Shown here: piece after piece, positions 41,199 through 49,448 of the stretch
Layout: every line of letters begins with the position of its first letter
Numbering within the stretch: the stretch's first letter is position 1
Translations under genes and position numbers: made by a program
Assembly: GCA_030158125.1 (NCBI GenBank)
Contig: JAOATL010000004.1
Coordinates: forward strand, 286,507 to 350,506
Direction: 5' to 3'
DNA length: 64,000 bases
Origin: Limnohabitans sp.
GTDB lineage: Bacteria > Pseudomonadota > Gammaproteobacteria > Burkholderiales > Burkholderiaceae_C
The notes under the pieces: generated by a model
Seen by the model: the letters and a program-made list of their open reading frames with translations, nothing else
Told to the model about the DNA's origin: nothing
The model's database searches: none

Positions 41199-42121
41199 AC
41201 ACTGCTGCTCACTCCTTGGTCTTCATTGGCGCCCCCATGGATGCAGGCGCAAGTTACCGCGGCTGCTCCATGGGACCCGAAGCCCTGCGCGTGGCCAATC
41301 TTTCGCAAAACCTAAATGCATTGGGCTACACGGTTCACGACTCTGGCAACTTGCATGGCCCCGTCGAGTACAAAGACTCGAGCGGGCCTTACAAAAATTT
41401 AGAGTCTGTCGCCGAATGGAGTGAGCGAGTCTTTGATGCTGTACATCAAGTCCTGTCACAGCAGCAAGGCATTCCTGTGTTATTGGGTGGCGATCACAGC
41501 GTGGCCATTGGCTCTATCAGTGCAGTCGCTCAGCATTGCAAAACGGAAGGCAAAAAACTTCGCGTGCTGTGGTTTGATGCACACGCCGACTTCAACACCC
41601 CCGAACTCAGTCCCAGTGGCAATTTGCACGGAATGCCCATGGCCTGTTTGTGCGGCTTGGGTCCAGCCTCTCTGACGCATCTCAGTGGCCAATCGCCGGC
41701 CATCGATGCGGCGTGCATCAGACAAATTGGCATTCGCAGTGTGGATGCTGGTGAACGCAAACTGGTGCACGACGTGGGCTTGGAAATTTTTGACATGCGC
41801 CACATCGATGAACAAGGGATGCGCGCCACCATGACCTCTGCCCTCAAGGGGGTCGATGACAACACTCACCTTCATGTCAGTTTTGATGTGGACTTTTTAG
41901 ATCCTGGTATTGCACCAGGCGTTGGCACATCGGTACCAGGTGGCCCCACTTACCGCGAAGCACAACTTTGCATGGAAATGATTGCAGACACAGGCTTGCT
42001 GGGCAGCCTAGACATTGTGGAACTCAACCCCGCATTCGACGAACGCAACAAGACTGCGCACTTGGTGACCGATTTAATGGGCAGCTTGTTTGGCAAGAGC
42101 ACCTTGCTCAAGAAAAATTAG
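41195..42121 (+). CDS. rocF: Arginase family ureohydrolase
   Basis: A 308-residue enzyme expected to hydrolyse arginine to ornithine and urea. Manganese ligands are all visible: His101 (GGDHSVAIG), Asp128, His130 and Asp132 (WFDAHADFNT), and Asp231 and Asp233 (SFDVDFLDPG). The SGNLHGMPMA loop favours true arginase over agmatinase. It is the last gene of the DUF6352-SBF-deacylase-arginase run and overlaps the deacylase by four bases. Its TAG stop overlaps the convergent TRIC-type gene. Confidence 0.9.
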   Translation: MNTAAHSLVFIGAPMDAGASYRGCSMGPEALRVANLSQNLNALGYTVHDSGNLHGPVEYKDSSGPYKNLESVAEWSERVFDAVHQVLSQQQGIPVLLGGDHSVAIGSISAVAQHCKTEGKKLRVLWFDAHADFNTPELSPSGNLHGMPMACLCGLGPASLTHLSGQSPAIDAACIRQIGIRSVDAGERKLVHDVGLEIFDMRHIDEQGMRATMTSALKGVDDNTHLHVSFDVDFLDPGIAPGVGTSVPGGPTYREAQLCMEMIADTGLLGSLDIVELNPAFDERNKTAHLVTDLMGSLFGKSTLLKKN

Positions 42122-42759
42122 TCTTTACGCCAAGCAGGTAAAACCCAGTCGTTCCAAATGGCCAGTACCCGGAACACCACGGTGATCACAGCACACACCG
42201 TCATGCAAAACCAAGGCTCTGCGTCAACAGCAGCCAAGATGATGTAAACAACACCGCCAGCGACAGAACACAAGGCATATGGTCGGTGGTCTTTGAAAGA
42301 GACCGGAATCTCGTTGCAAACAATGTCGCGCAACACACCCCCAAAAATACCCGTGATGGTGCCCATTAAAACGGCGATGGTAGGCGACATACCCAATGCC
42401 AAAGACTGTGCCACGCCCGAGGCTGTGAACAAGCCCAAGCCTAGGGTGTCGGGCCACTGAATGGTCTTTTCCGTCAGATCAAAATGTCGTTGACGCATGA
42501 AAGTGATGGACATAATACACAGCGCCAGCACTGCCCACATCACAATTTCGTTTTGAACCCAGAAGAAGGGTCTTTGATCGAGCAAAATATCCCGCAAAGT
42601 GCCACCACCAAAAGCCGCCAAAAAGCCAACAACACTTACCCCCACAACGTCCATGCGTTTGCGCGCTGCCTCCATAATCCCTGACAATGCAAATGCCAAG
42701 GTGGCCAGCAACTCAATGGTAGGCAACAAGGTCGAACCCCAAGTTTCAAAACTGTTCAT
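42118..42759 (-). CDS. Trimeric intracellular cation (TRIC) channel family protein, formerly UPF0126
   Basis: A 213-residue membrane protein with about seven helices. It has the two internal repeats of the family, each with a glycine-rich turn: AAFGGGTLRDILLDQRPFFW and GIFGGVLRDIVCNEIPV. Prokaryotic TRIC channels conduct potassium or other monovalent cations; older annotation is UPF0126/YadS. Some members have been linked to glycine uptake, so the role is not fixed. It is monocistronic, convergent with arginase and divergent from the TctC gene. Confidence 0.9.
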   Translation of the reverse strand: MNSFETWGSTLLPTIELLATLAFALSGIMEAARKRMDVVGVSVVGFLAAFGGGTLRDILLDQRPFFWVQNEIVMWAVLALCIMSITFMRQRHFDLTEKTIQWPDTLGLGLFTASGVAQSLALGMSPTIAVLMGTITGIFGGVLRDIVCNEIPVSFKDHRPYALCSVAGGVVYIILAAVDAEPWFCMTVCAVITVVFRVLAIWNDWVLPAWRKD

Positions 42760-42906
42760 GATCCCCTGACTTTAATGTATCAGTGACTCACTTGAAGACC
42801 AATCGGCCTGACTTCTTTGGGTTCACCCTAATGCCTGAAAGAAAAAAAGGGCGTAACTTGCAATGGTTGGTAAATTTTTGTTCCATCCATCAATTAGGAG
42901 TGAGTT

Positions 42907-43890
42907 ATGTTTGCATTACCCCGCCGTCGTCTATTGGCCAGCGCTCTATTGGGCATGTTGGGCGTTTTGAGTACTTTAACTTCAGCTGCCCAAAACTATC
43001 CCGCTCGACCCATTACCCTCATCGTGCCTTGGGGTGCCGGCGGCGGTACCGATGCAACAGCTCGCATCATTGGCAGCTTGCTTGAAAAAGACTTGGGGCA
43101 ACCTGTCACGGTGGTGAACCGCACAGGCGGCAGTGGCGTCGTAGGCCATGCAGCCATTGCCGCCGCACAACCAGACGGCTACACCATCGGTCTGGCCACG
43201 GTAGAAATTGGCATGATGCATTGGCAGGGTTTAACAGACCTCACCAGCGCTTCTTACACTCCCATTGGCTTGGTCAATGCCGACCCAGCTGGCGTTCAAG
43301 TCCGAGCTGATTCACCTTACAAAACGGTCAATGAATTGTTGGCGGCCATCAAAGCCAATCCCGGCAAGTTCAAAGGTTCAGGCACTGGTCAAGGTGGTAT
43401 TTGGCACCTCGCCATTGCGGGCCTGTTGCGCGATCAAAAAATTGACCCTGCAGCTTTACCCTGGGTACCCAGCAATGGCGCTGCGCCTGGTCTACAAGAC
43501 ATGGTGGCGGGTGGTATTGAAGTTGCGCCCGTGTCTTTGCCTGAGGCACGTTCACTGATCGATGCAGGCAAAGTGAAAAGCTTGGCCATCATGAACGACA
43601 AACCTTCTTCGCTTTACCCCAATGTGCCTACCCTAAAGTCAGCCATCGGCAGCGACTGGACCATGGCAGCATGGCGCGGTATTGTTGCACCCAAGGGATT
43701 GCCAGCACCTGTGCGCGACAAGTTGGCAGAAGCAGTGCGCAAAGTCGCTGCCAGCAAAGAGTACAACGAATTCATGGCCAGCCGTGGCTTTGGCGTCATC
43801 TATGCGGGCCCCGATGACTTCTCTAAGTTCATGGTCAAATCCAACTCTGAATTGGGTGCGACGATGAAAGCTGTCGGCTTGGTCAAATAA
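42907..43890 (+). CDS. TctC: periplasmic receptor of a tripartite tricarboxylate transporter
   Basis: A 327-residue Bug-type binding protein. The signal peptide (RRRLLASALLGMLGVLSTLT) is followed by QNYPARPITLIVPWGAGGGT, the typical mature N-terminus. NRTGGSGVVGHAAI and GSGTGQGGIWHLAIAGLL complete the ligand-site loops. A good Shine-Dalgarno (AGGAGTGAG) precedes the ATG. It begins a complete TctCBA set, so unlike the receptor at 26096-27070 it has its own permease. The substrate is probably a carboxylate, but its identity cannot be read from sequence. The 147-base upstream gap has no clear promoter boxes. Confidence 0.92.
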   Translation: MFALPRRRLLASALLGMLGVLSTLTSAAQNYPARPITLIVPWGAGGGTDATARIIGSLLEKDLGQPVTVVNRTGGSGVVGHAAIAAAQPDGYTIGLATVEIGMMHWQGLTDLTSASYTPIGLVNADPAGVQVRADSPYKTVNELLAAIKANPGKFKGSGTGQGGIWHLAIAGLLRDQKIDPAALPWVPSNGAAPGLQDMVAGGIEVAPVSLPEARSLIDAGKVKSLAIMNDKPSSLYPNVPTLKSAIGSDWTMAAWRGIVAPKGLPAPVRDKLAEAVRKVAASKEYNEFMASRGFGVIYAGPDDFSKFMVKSNSELGATMKAVGLVK

Positions 43891-43894
43891 GGCC

Positions 43895-44368
43895 ATGAAG
43901 TTACATGACTCACTATTTGGACTGATCTTTTTAGCATTGGGCACTTCGGTGCTCTTTGCCGTGAGAGGATTCCCCAATATTCCGGGGCAGCCTGTCGGAC
44001 CAGCCCTTTTTCCAGGATTAATCGCAGTATGCCTATGCATCACTGGCCTCCTGCTGATGATCAAAGGACTGCGTCAGCAAACGCCTTCTGCATGGTTTGC
44101 TTGGGAAGATTGGGTTCATTCACCCCGACATGTCATTGCCCTACTGGTCTTGTTGGGTGCAGTAATTTTCTACATTGCATTTGCAAATTCACTGGGTTTC
44201 TTTCCCACCAGTTTTCTCATGTTGCTTGCTTTGTTCAAAGCCTTGGGCGTGATCTGGCGTCGCAACTTACTTGTGGCCTTGGTTGCAACTTTTGTAGTGC
44301 ACTTTGCTTTCTACAAACTACTTCGAGTCCCCCTACCTTGGGGACTCCTTACACCCTGGGCTTGGTGA
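43895..44368 (+). CDS. TctB: small membrane subunit of a tripartite tricarboxylate transporter
   Basis: A 157-residue protein with four predicted membrane helices and little else conserved, as usual for TctB. Family-like segments are GLIFLALGTSVLFAVRGFPN and QPVGPALFPGLIAVCLCITG at the N-terminus, and FANSLGFFPTSFLMLLAL in the middle. It starts four bases after the TctC stop, preceded by ATAAGG as a Shine-Dalgarno. Together with TctA it forms the membrane part of the sodium- or proton-driven importer. Confidence 0.88.
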   Translation: MKLHDSLFGLIFLALGTSVLFAVRGFPNIPGQPVGPALFPGLIAVCLCITGLLLMIKGLRQQTPSAWFAWEDWVHSPRHVIALLVLLGAVIFYIAFANSLGFFPTSFLMLLALFKALGVIWRRNLLVALVATFVVHFAFYKLLRVPLPWGLLTPWAW

Positions 44369-44418
44369 CGTCGTTCACATCGCTTATTCAGTCAGTCGCA
44401 TGAATTAGGAGCCTCACT

Positions 44419-45918
44419 ATGTGGACAGCTATTGGTCAAGCCTTCTCGATGGTCTTCGAGCCCTACACCCTGATGGTGATGGTGGCCGCCGCTTTTTATG
44501 GATTGTTTGTTGGAGCAGTGCCTGGACTGACCGCTACCATGGCCACGGCCTTGTTGGTTCCTGTTACTTTCTTCATGCCGCCTATTCCGGCCATTGCAGC
44601 CATGGTCACAGCCACGGCCATGGCCATTTTTTCAGGCGACATACCAGGTTGTCTTTTGAGAATTCCAGGCACACCGGCCTCAGCCGCCTACACCGACGAA
44701 GCGTTTGCCATGACCAAGAAAGGGCAAGCAGAAGTTGCGCTCGGCGCAGGTTTGGTGTTTTCAGCGGTGGGCGGCTTGTTTGGAACTGTCGTTCTGATTC
44801 TCGCCGCGCCTGTTTTAGCTGATTTTGCCCTGAATTTCAGTTCATTTGAATATTTCTGGTTGGTATTGCTGGGCTTAACTTGCGCCGTATTTATCACCTC
44901 AGACAACCCCCTCAAAGGCATCGTCACTTTGCTACTTGGCTTATTGGTGGCATGCGTAGGTTTAGGTAACCCAGCAGGCTTTCCGCGCTTCACATTTGGT
45001 AATGCCGAAATGACCGGTGGCATCGGCATGATCGCCATGATGATTGGCATGTTTGCCATTTCAGAAATCATTCGCTTTGTGGTGGACACCAGCCCCCCCG
45101 CTGAGTTGGTGGTCGAAAAAGTGGGCAGTGTGCTGTCTGGGCAATGGGCCTTGGCCAAGAAATACCCCAAGCAAATTATGCGGGGTAGCATTTTAGGTAC
45201 TGCTGTCGGCGCGTTACCAGGTGCAGGCGCAGACATTGCCGCTTGGATGTCCTACGCCATGAGCAAAAAGTTTTCGAAAGAACCTGAAAAGTTTGGTACC
45301 GGTCACGTTGAAGGCATTGTGGAATCTGGCTCTGCCAACAACAGTGCTTTGGCCGGCGCGTGGATTCCTGCCTTGGTATTTGGCATTCCAGGTGACTCCA
45401 TCACAGCCATTGTGATTGGCGTTTTGTACATGAAAAACATGAACCCGGGGCCGGCACTGTTTACGACCAATCCTCAAAATATCTATGCTGTATTTTTGCT
45501 GTTCATCATTGCCAACATCATCATGATTCCTTTGGGTATCTTGTGCATCAAGGTGGCAAAGCGAATTTTGTTGGTTCCTCGCGAAGTTCTAATGCCACTG
45601 ATCTTGCTGTTCTGTGTGGTTGGAACTTTTGCCATCAACAATTCCATGTTTGAAGTGGGCATCATGTTGGTGGCAGGCATCTTGGCCTACATTTTGGAGG
45701 CCAACAAATTCCCAATTGCACCCGCTATTTTGGGTGTGGTTTTGGGTGGCATGCTGGAAGAAAACTTCATCACCTCCATGATCAAGTCCAATGGTGATTT
45801 GGGCGCGTTCTTGGCACGCCCCATTGCGCTGAGCTTGGCGGTGGTGTGCCTACTGGTATGGACTTGGCCACTGCTGGCCAAGTTGTCGTACAAACCCTCA
45901 AAGACTCAAACCGCTTGA
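44419..45918 (+). CDS. TctA: large membrane subunit of a tripartite tricarboxylate transporter
   Basis: A 499-residue permease with about 12 membrane helices. Conserved TctA motifs are FVGAVPGLTATMATALLVPV, FSGDIPGCLLRIPGTPASAA, and in the second half GTAVGALPGAGADIAAWMSY and VEGIVESGSANNSALAGAWI with GIPGDSITAIVIG. The two related halves reflect the family's internal duplication. TAGGAG precedes the ATG by ten bases. It ends in a 13-base overlap with the convergent dehydrogenase gene, so a terminator must lie inside that gene or be absent. Confidence 0.94.
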   Translation: MWTAIGQAFSMVFEPYTLMVMVAAAFYGLFVGAVPGLTATMATALLVPVTFFMPPIPAIAAMVTATAMAIFSGDIPGCLLRIPGTPASAAYTDEAFAMTKKGQAEVALGAGLVFSAVGGLFGTVVLILAAPVLADFALNFSSFEYFWLVLLGLTCAVFITSDNPLKGIVTLLLGLLVACVGLGNPAGFPRFTFGNAEMTGGIGMIAMMIGMFAISEIIRFVVDTSPPAELVVEKVGSVLSGQWALAKKYPKQIMRGSILGTAVGALPGAGADIAAWMSYAMSKKFSKEPEKFGTGHVEGIVESGSANNSALAGAWIPALVFGIPGDSITAIVIGVLYMKNMNPGPALFTTNPQNIYAVFLLFIIANIIMIPLGILCIKVAKRILLVPREVLMPLILLFCVVGTFAINNSMFEVGIMLVAGILAYILEANKFPIAPAILGVVLGGMLEENFITSMIKSNGDLGAFLARPIALSLAVVCLLVWTWPLLAKLSYKPSKTQTA

Positions 45919-46952
45919 GGAACTTCTACCCGGAGTTTCTCAGCCCACGAGGCCAAGCTTGGCATGATGCTGGGGTAGAGTTGCAAACCCTGCAATTTAC
46001 TCGTGTATTGGTTTTGAAGGCCCCGCTCACCAGGCAAGCGAACCTTTGTATCCTGCTTTGCAGGCTTTGAGTTTTGGCATCGCTCAATCAGGTGATCAAG
46101 TTGCCGCTCAAATGCGTTCAAACCTGCAAATGCTTGTGGGTCGATGATTTGTAAAAAGACCGTGGCACCCCAACCTTCTGCAGGATCAGCTCGGCCATGG
46201 CCTGCCAAGCCGCCTGTCATGGCTTCCACCATCAAGCTCAAGCCGTAGCCCTTGTGGCCAGAGTCCATGCCACCTAATGGCAAGATGGTGCCTTTGGGTT
46301 CTGCAAACAAAACGCCAGGATCAACACTGGCTCTGCCATGCCCATCCATGACCCATGCAGCCGGTAACATTTTTTTCTCGTTGAACAAACGATTGGACAT
46401 ACCGTTGGTGGTTGCAGATGTTGAAACGTCCACCATGATGGGCTGCTTGGAACTTGGAATGCCAAAAGAAACTGGGTTGGGCGTGAAGACTGGATCTAGC
46501 CCCCCATAGGGCGCTACGCTGCTGCTGTTGGGGTCAGAGCAATGCAAAGTCAGCAGCATGCCTTGATTTGTGGCTCGTTGGTGGTATGCGGCCAGACAGG
46601 CAATGTGATGACTCCGCTTAATAACGACCGTGCAGGTGCCCTGTTTTTTTGCTCTCTTGATTGCAATGTCCATTGCATGCAATACAAGCCAAGGACCCGG
46701 CAGACGCCTGCCATCCCAGGTCAGTGCGGCAGGAAAATCTGAGACGACTTCTGGGAAACCCTCTTTGTTCATTTTCCCTGTTTCCAGTTCTGCCAAGTAG
46801 GGTCCCAACAAGCCCAATCCGTGAGTGGTATGACCTAACAAATCACCATCTACCAAGATGTCTCCAATCGCTTTTGATTTTTCAGAATCCAAACCAAGGG
46901 CTTCAAGCAGCGACTTTGCAAACAATCTCAATTCTTCAACTTTGTATTTCAA
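45906..46952 (-). CDS. Ldh2-family malate/L-lactate-type dehydrogenase
   Basis: A 348-residue NAD(P)-dependent oxidoreductase of the LDH2/MDG2 family, which includes malate, ureidoglycolate and 2,3-diketogulonate enzymes. The catalytic His lies in IKRSHHIACLAAYHQRA. Other motifs are GDLLGHTTHGLGLL, NPVSFGIPSSKQPIMVDVST and GGMDSGHKGYGLSLMVE. The start is a TTG preceded by GGGAGAG at good spacing; there is no upstream ATG in frame. It is convergent with tctA and divergent from the aminotransferase. A palindrome 42 bases upstream may regulate it. The substrate could be the 2-hydroxy acid brought in by the TctABC system, which is inference. Confidence 0.88.
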   Translation of the reverse strand: MKYKVEELRLFAKSLLEALGLDSEKSKAIGDILVDGDLLGHTTHGLGLLGPYLAELETGKMNKEGFPEVVSDFPAALTWDGRRLPGPWLVLHAMDIAIKRAKKQGTCTVVIKRSHHIACLAAYHQRATNQGMLLTLHCSDPNSSSVAPYGGLDPVFTPNPVSFGIPSSKQPIMVDVSTSATTNGMSNRLFNEKKMLPAAWVMDGHGRASVDPGVLFAEPKGTILPLGGMDSGHKGYGLSLMVEAMTGGLAGHGRADPAEGWGATVFLQIIDPQAFAGLNAFERQLDHLIERCQNSKPAKQDTKVRLPGERGLQNQYTSKLQGLQLYPSIMPSLASWAEKLRVEVPQAV

Positions 46953-46993
46953 ACCACTCTCCCATTCAATGCAAACAATTAACAGTTCAATGT

Positions 46994-47007
46994 TTGTCTA
47001 TAGACCA
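46994..47007. promoter_or_regulatory. Palindromic operator candidate upstream of the dehydrogenase gene
   Basis: TTGTCTATAGACCA contains a perfect 10-base palindrome GTCTATAGAC (46996-47005) and lies 42 bases upstream of the dehydrogenase start. Its layout resembles the TTGT-TA-ACAA half-site pattern of FCD-type GntR repressors. No such regulator is encoded in the window, so this is a candidate only. Confidence 0.4.
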
Positions 47008-47071
47008 CATGTTAGCGTTTCCCGGCTTCTGAGCAAGGCTGCTCTTGGCAGGCCATAATTGCACGTGACGC

Positions 47072-47090
47072 GACTGATCACTGATCAGTC
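47072..47090. promoter_or_regulatory. 19-base inverted repeat upstream of the aminotransferase gene
   Basis: GACTGATCA-C-TGATCAGTC is a perfect 9+1+9 inverted repeat ending 26 bases before the aminotransferase ATG at 47117. It is likely a protein-binding site, since a one-base loop is poor for RNA hairpins. It differs from the palindrome near 47000, so the two divergent genes may have different regulators. Confidence 0.5.
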
Positions 47091-47116
47091 TTGGCTTAAC
47101 GCAACATCGTTTCAAA

Positions 47117-48307
47117 ATGCAAATCAATTCCCTACGCATGGACAGGGTCGATACCCCCATCATCCCCACCATCGCGGCCTTGGTCAGAAACAACCCAGGC
47201 ACCATTTCCCTGGGACAAGGCGTGGTCAATTACGGCCCGCCGGCTGAGGCCATTGCGGCGCTTCCCAGCATGATGGGCGATGGCAGTTTGCACAAATACT
47301 TGGCCGTCAGCGGTCACCCCGGTTTGGTCGAAGCCATTCAAGCCAAATTGGCACAAGAGAACCAAGTGCATCTGGGCTCAGAGGCCATGCTGATGGTCAC
47401 CGCAGGCAGCAACATGGCATTTTTAAATTCGGTCTTGGCAGTGGCCAACCCCGGGGATGAATTCATCTTGCCGATGCCGTTTTATTTCAACCAAGAAATG
47501 GCCATTCGGATGTGCGGCTGTGTGCCTGTGCCTGTGCCCACGCATGCCGATTTCAGTCTCAATGTTGAAGCCATGGCCGCAGCCATCACACCTCGCACGC
47601 GTGCCATCGTGACAGTGTCACCTAACAACCCGACAGGCGCCGTTTATTCAGAAGCCTCATTGCGCGCTATCAACGCGTTGTGTGCTCAGCACGGTCTCTA
47701 TCACTTCAGTGATGAGGCTTATGAGTACTTCACCTATGAAGGCGTGAAGCACTTCTCGCCTGCCAGCATTCCGGGGGCCATGAAGCACACCTTGTCGTTT
47801 TACTCCATGTCTAAAAACTACGGCATGGCCAGTTGGCGTGTAGGTTACGTGGTGTTTCCGGCCGACTTGTTTGATGCCATGAACAAGGTACAAGACACCA
47901 ACCTCATTTGCGCGCCCATGCCTTCTCAGTTGTTGGCACTGCAAGCTTTGCAAAAAGGCAAGCCATGGGTCGAGCCCAAAGTGGCCGCCTTAAGTCAAGT
48001 GCGTCAAACGGTTTACAAAGCCCTCGAAGGTTTAGGTGACTTGGTGCAGTTTCCCAAAACGCAAGGTGCGTTTTATGTGCTGATGAAACTGCCTGGCTTG
48101 GCCGAGGGGACAGAACCCATTGCCTTCAACCGCGCCATGACAGAGAAGTTCAAAGTGGCGTCAATTCCTGGCTTTGCGTTTGGCTTAACGCAAGTGCACG
48201 AAGCCAATTACCAACGCTTGTCATACGGTGCGTTAGACGCAGCCAGTGTGGCGGAAGGTGTGCAGCGGTATGTGGCGGCTGTACAAGATTGGTACGGCGC
48301 GCGCTAA
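47117..48307 (+). CDS. Class I/II PLP-dependent aminotransferase
   Basis: A 396-residue fold-type I aminotransferase. The PLP lysine is Lys233 in FYSMSKNYGMASWRVGY. Other motifs are TAGSNMAFLNSVLAVANPGD, SPNNPTGAVYSEASL (with the cofactor Asn) and FSDEAYEYFTY (Asp199 and Tyr202). The amino-acid specificity is not predictable from sequence; it resembles aspartate-type enzymes. No clear Shine-Dalgarno precedes the ATG at 47117, and an ATG at 47138 is possible. It is divergent from the dehydrogenase gene and convergent with the DUF1178 gene (six-base gap). Confidence 0.88.
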   Translation: MQINSLRMDRVDTPIIPTIAALVRNNPGTISLGQGVVNYGPPAEAIAALPSMMGDGSLHKYLAVSGHPGLVEAIQAKLAQENQVHLGSEAMLMVTAGSNMAFLNSVLAVANPGDEFILPMPFYFNQEMAIRMCGCVPVPVPTHADFSLNVEAMAAAITPRTRAIVTVSPNNPTGAVYSEASLRAINALCAQHGLYHFSDEAYEYFTYEGVKHFSPASIPGAMKHTLSFYSMSKNYGMASWRVGYVVFPADLFDAMNKVQDTNLICAPMPSQLLALQALQKGKPWVEPKVAALSQVRQTVYKALEGLGDLVQFPKTQGAFYVLMKLPGLAEGTEPIAFNRAMTEKFKVASIPGFAFGLTQVHEANYQRLSYGALDAASVAEGVQRYVAAVQDWYGAR

Positions 48308-48313
48308 CTGCGC

Positions 48314-48853
48314 TTATTGAAGCCCACCCTTCAGTACATCAGGAACTGGCAGAGGCATGACCTCAATGCCCTCTTCCAGCAAATCTTGCGTTTCTTCGAT
48401 CGAGGCTTGTCCTCGAATGTTGCGCTCTTCCGATTCGCCGTAGTGCATCTTGCGGGCTTCTTCAGCAAAGTTTTGGCCCACATCTTCTGTGTTGGAAATG
48501 ACGTGCTTGACCATCTTCATCCAAGCTTCTTGAACCATTTCTGCCGCTTCGGGATGAACTTGGGACAAGCTTGATGCAGCGGCCTCTGCAGTGGGCGCCG
48601 CCGGCAAATTGGCTGCAGGCAACGCAGCACCAGAAGCTTTAGAAGCTTCTTCATCAGAAGATGGCTTTGAATGGCGAGGCTCTGCTGCACCCAAATTCAA
48701 ACGTGGCGCGGATGGCAACTTGCGCACTTCTGTGTTGGCACACAGTGGGCATGCCACCAATCCCCTTTCACGCTGCGACTGGTAATCTTCCTCTGAACCA
48801 AACCAGCCCTCAAAGGTGTGCATGCCTGCGCATTGAAGGTTCAAGACTTTCAT
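48314..48853 (-). CDS. DUF1178 family protein
   Basis: A 179-residue protein that starts MKVLNLQCAGMHTFEGWFGS and has a CPLC zinc-ribbon-like pair (VACPLCANTEVRKLPSAPRL) at about residues 35-38. An Ala-rich linker follows, and a helical C-terminal part includes EEARKMHYGESEERNIRGQA, typical of the family. Function is unknown. It overlaps the NUDIX gene stop by four bases (ATGA), placing it at the 3' end of the nuo transcript. Only one Cys pair and Cys8 are evident, so zinc binding is possible but unproven. Confidence 0.87.
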   Translation of the reverse strand: MKVLNLQCAGMHTFEGWFGSEEDYQSQRERGLVACPLCANTEVRKLPSAPRLNLGAAEPRHSKPSSDEEASKASGAALPAANLPAAPTAEAAASSLSQVHPEAAEMVQEAWMKMVKHVISNTEDVGQNFAEEARKMHYGESEERNIRGQASIEETQDLLEEGIEVMPLPVPDVLKGGLQ

Positions 48854-49446
48854 GCCGCATTCACCCAGTTGAGTTCATGTTGGCCCGATAGAAAATTTTG
48901 CAACCAGAACATGCCAGTCAATGTTTTGCCATCGGTGACTTCGCCCTTCAAGCAGGCTTGTTGCAAAGCTTCTGGCGTTTTCGTGATCACTTCCAAGAAC
49001 TCACCAGGGTCGAGCTGACGCTGTCCTAGGCTGAGGTCTTTGGCAAACCAAATTTCAATGAACTCGGTGGAATAAGAAATGACGGGGTGCATCACACCGG
49101 CTCTTGCCCATTGCTTGGCACTGTAACCGGTCTCTTCAAAGAGCTCACGTTGCGCACACTGAAGGGTCGATTCGTTCGGGTCCAATTTGCCCGCGGGAAA
49201 CTCCAACATCACTTGCTGAACGGGGTATCTGAATTGCCTTTCCATCACCAACTGCAAGGGCTGGCCCGGCAGCTCTAGCAAAGGCACAATCATGACCGCG
49301 CCAGGATGAACCACATATTCACGCGTGGCCTGTGTGCCATCAGGCAAGGCCACGGTGTCGAGGAAGGCGTGGAGAAAAGAACCGCTGAAGAGCGCTTGGC
49401 CCTTCAGCTTGGTTTCAATCAGATGTGCATCCGACTGAAGGGTCAT
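48850..49446 (-). CDS. NUDIX hydrolase (ADP-ribose pyrophosphatase-like)
   Basis: 198 residues from the ATG at 49446. The complete NUDIX box is at residues 86-108 (GKLDPNE, then RELFEETGY), in the G-x5-E-x7-RE-U-x-EE-x-G form. The N-terminal part (VVHPGAVMIVPLLEL, RQFRYPVQQVMLEFPAGKL) matches ADP-ribose pyrophosphatases. It would hydrolyse ADP-ribose or a similar nucleoside diphosphate to AMP and ribose phosphate. It begins two bases after the nuoN stop, so it is almost certainly in the nuo transcript, a possible link to NADH turnover. Confidence 0.88.
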   Translation of the reverse strand: MTLQSDAHLIETKLKGQALFSGSFLHAFLDTVALPDGTQATREYVVHPGAVMIVPLLELPGQPLQLVMERQFRYPVQQVMLEFPAGKLDPNESTLQCAQRELFEETGYSAKQWARAGVMHPVISYSTEFIEIWFAKDLSLGQRQLDPGEFLEVITKTPEALQQACLKGEVTDGKTLTGMFWLQNFLSGQHELNWVNAA

Positions 49447-49448
49447 GC

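Noticed and set aside
47031..47044. GAGCA-AGGC-TGCTC hairpin between the dehydrogenase and aminotransferase genes
   Set aside because: Only a 5-base stem with no T-run; such stems are expected by chance.
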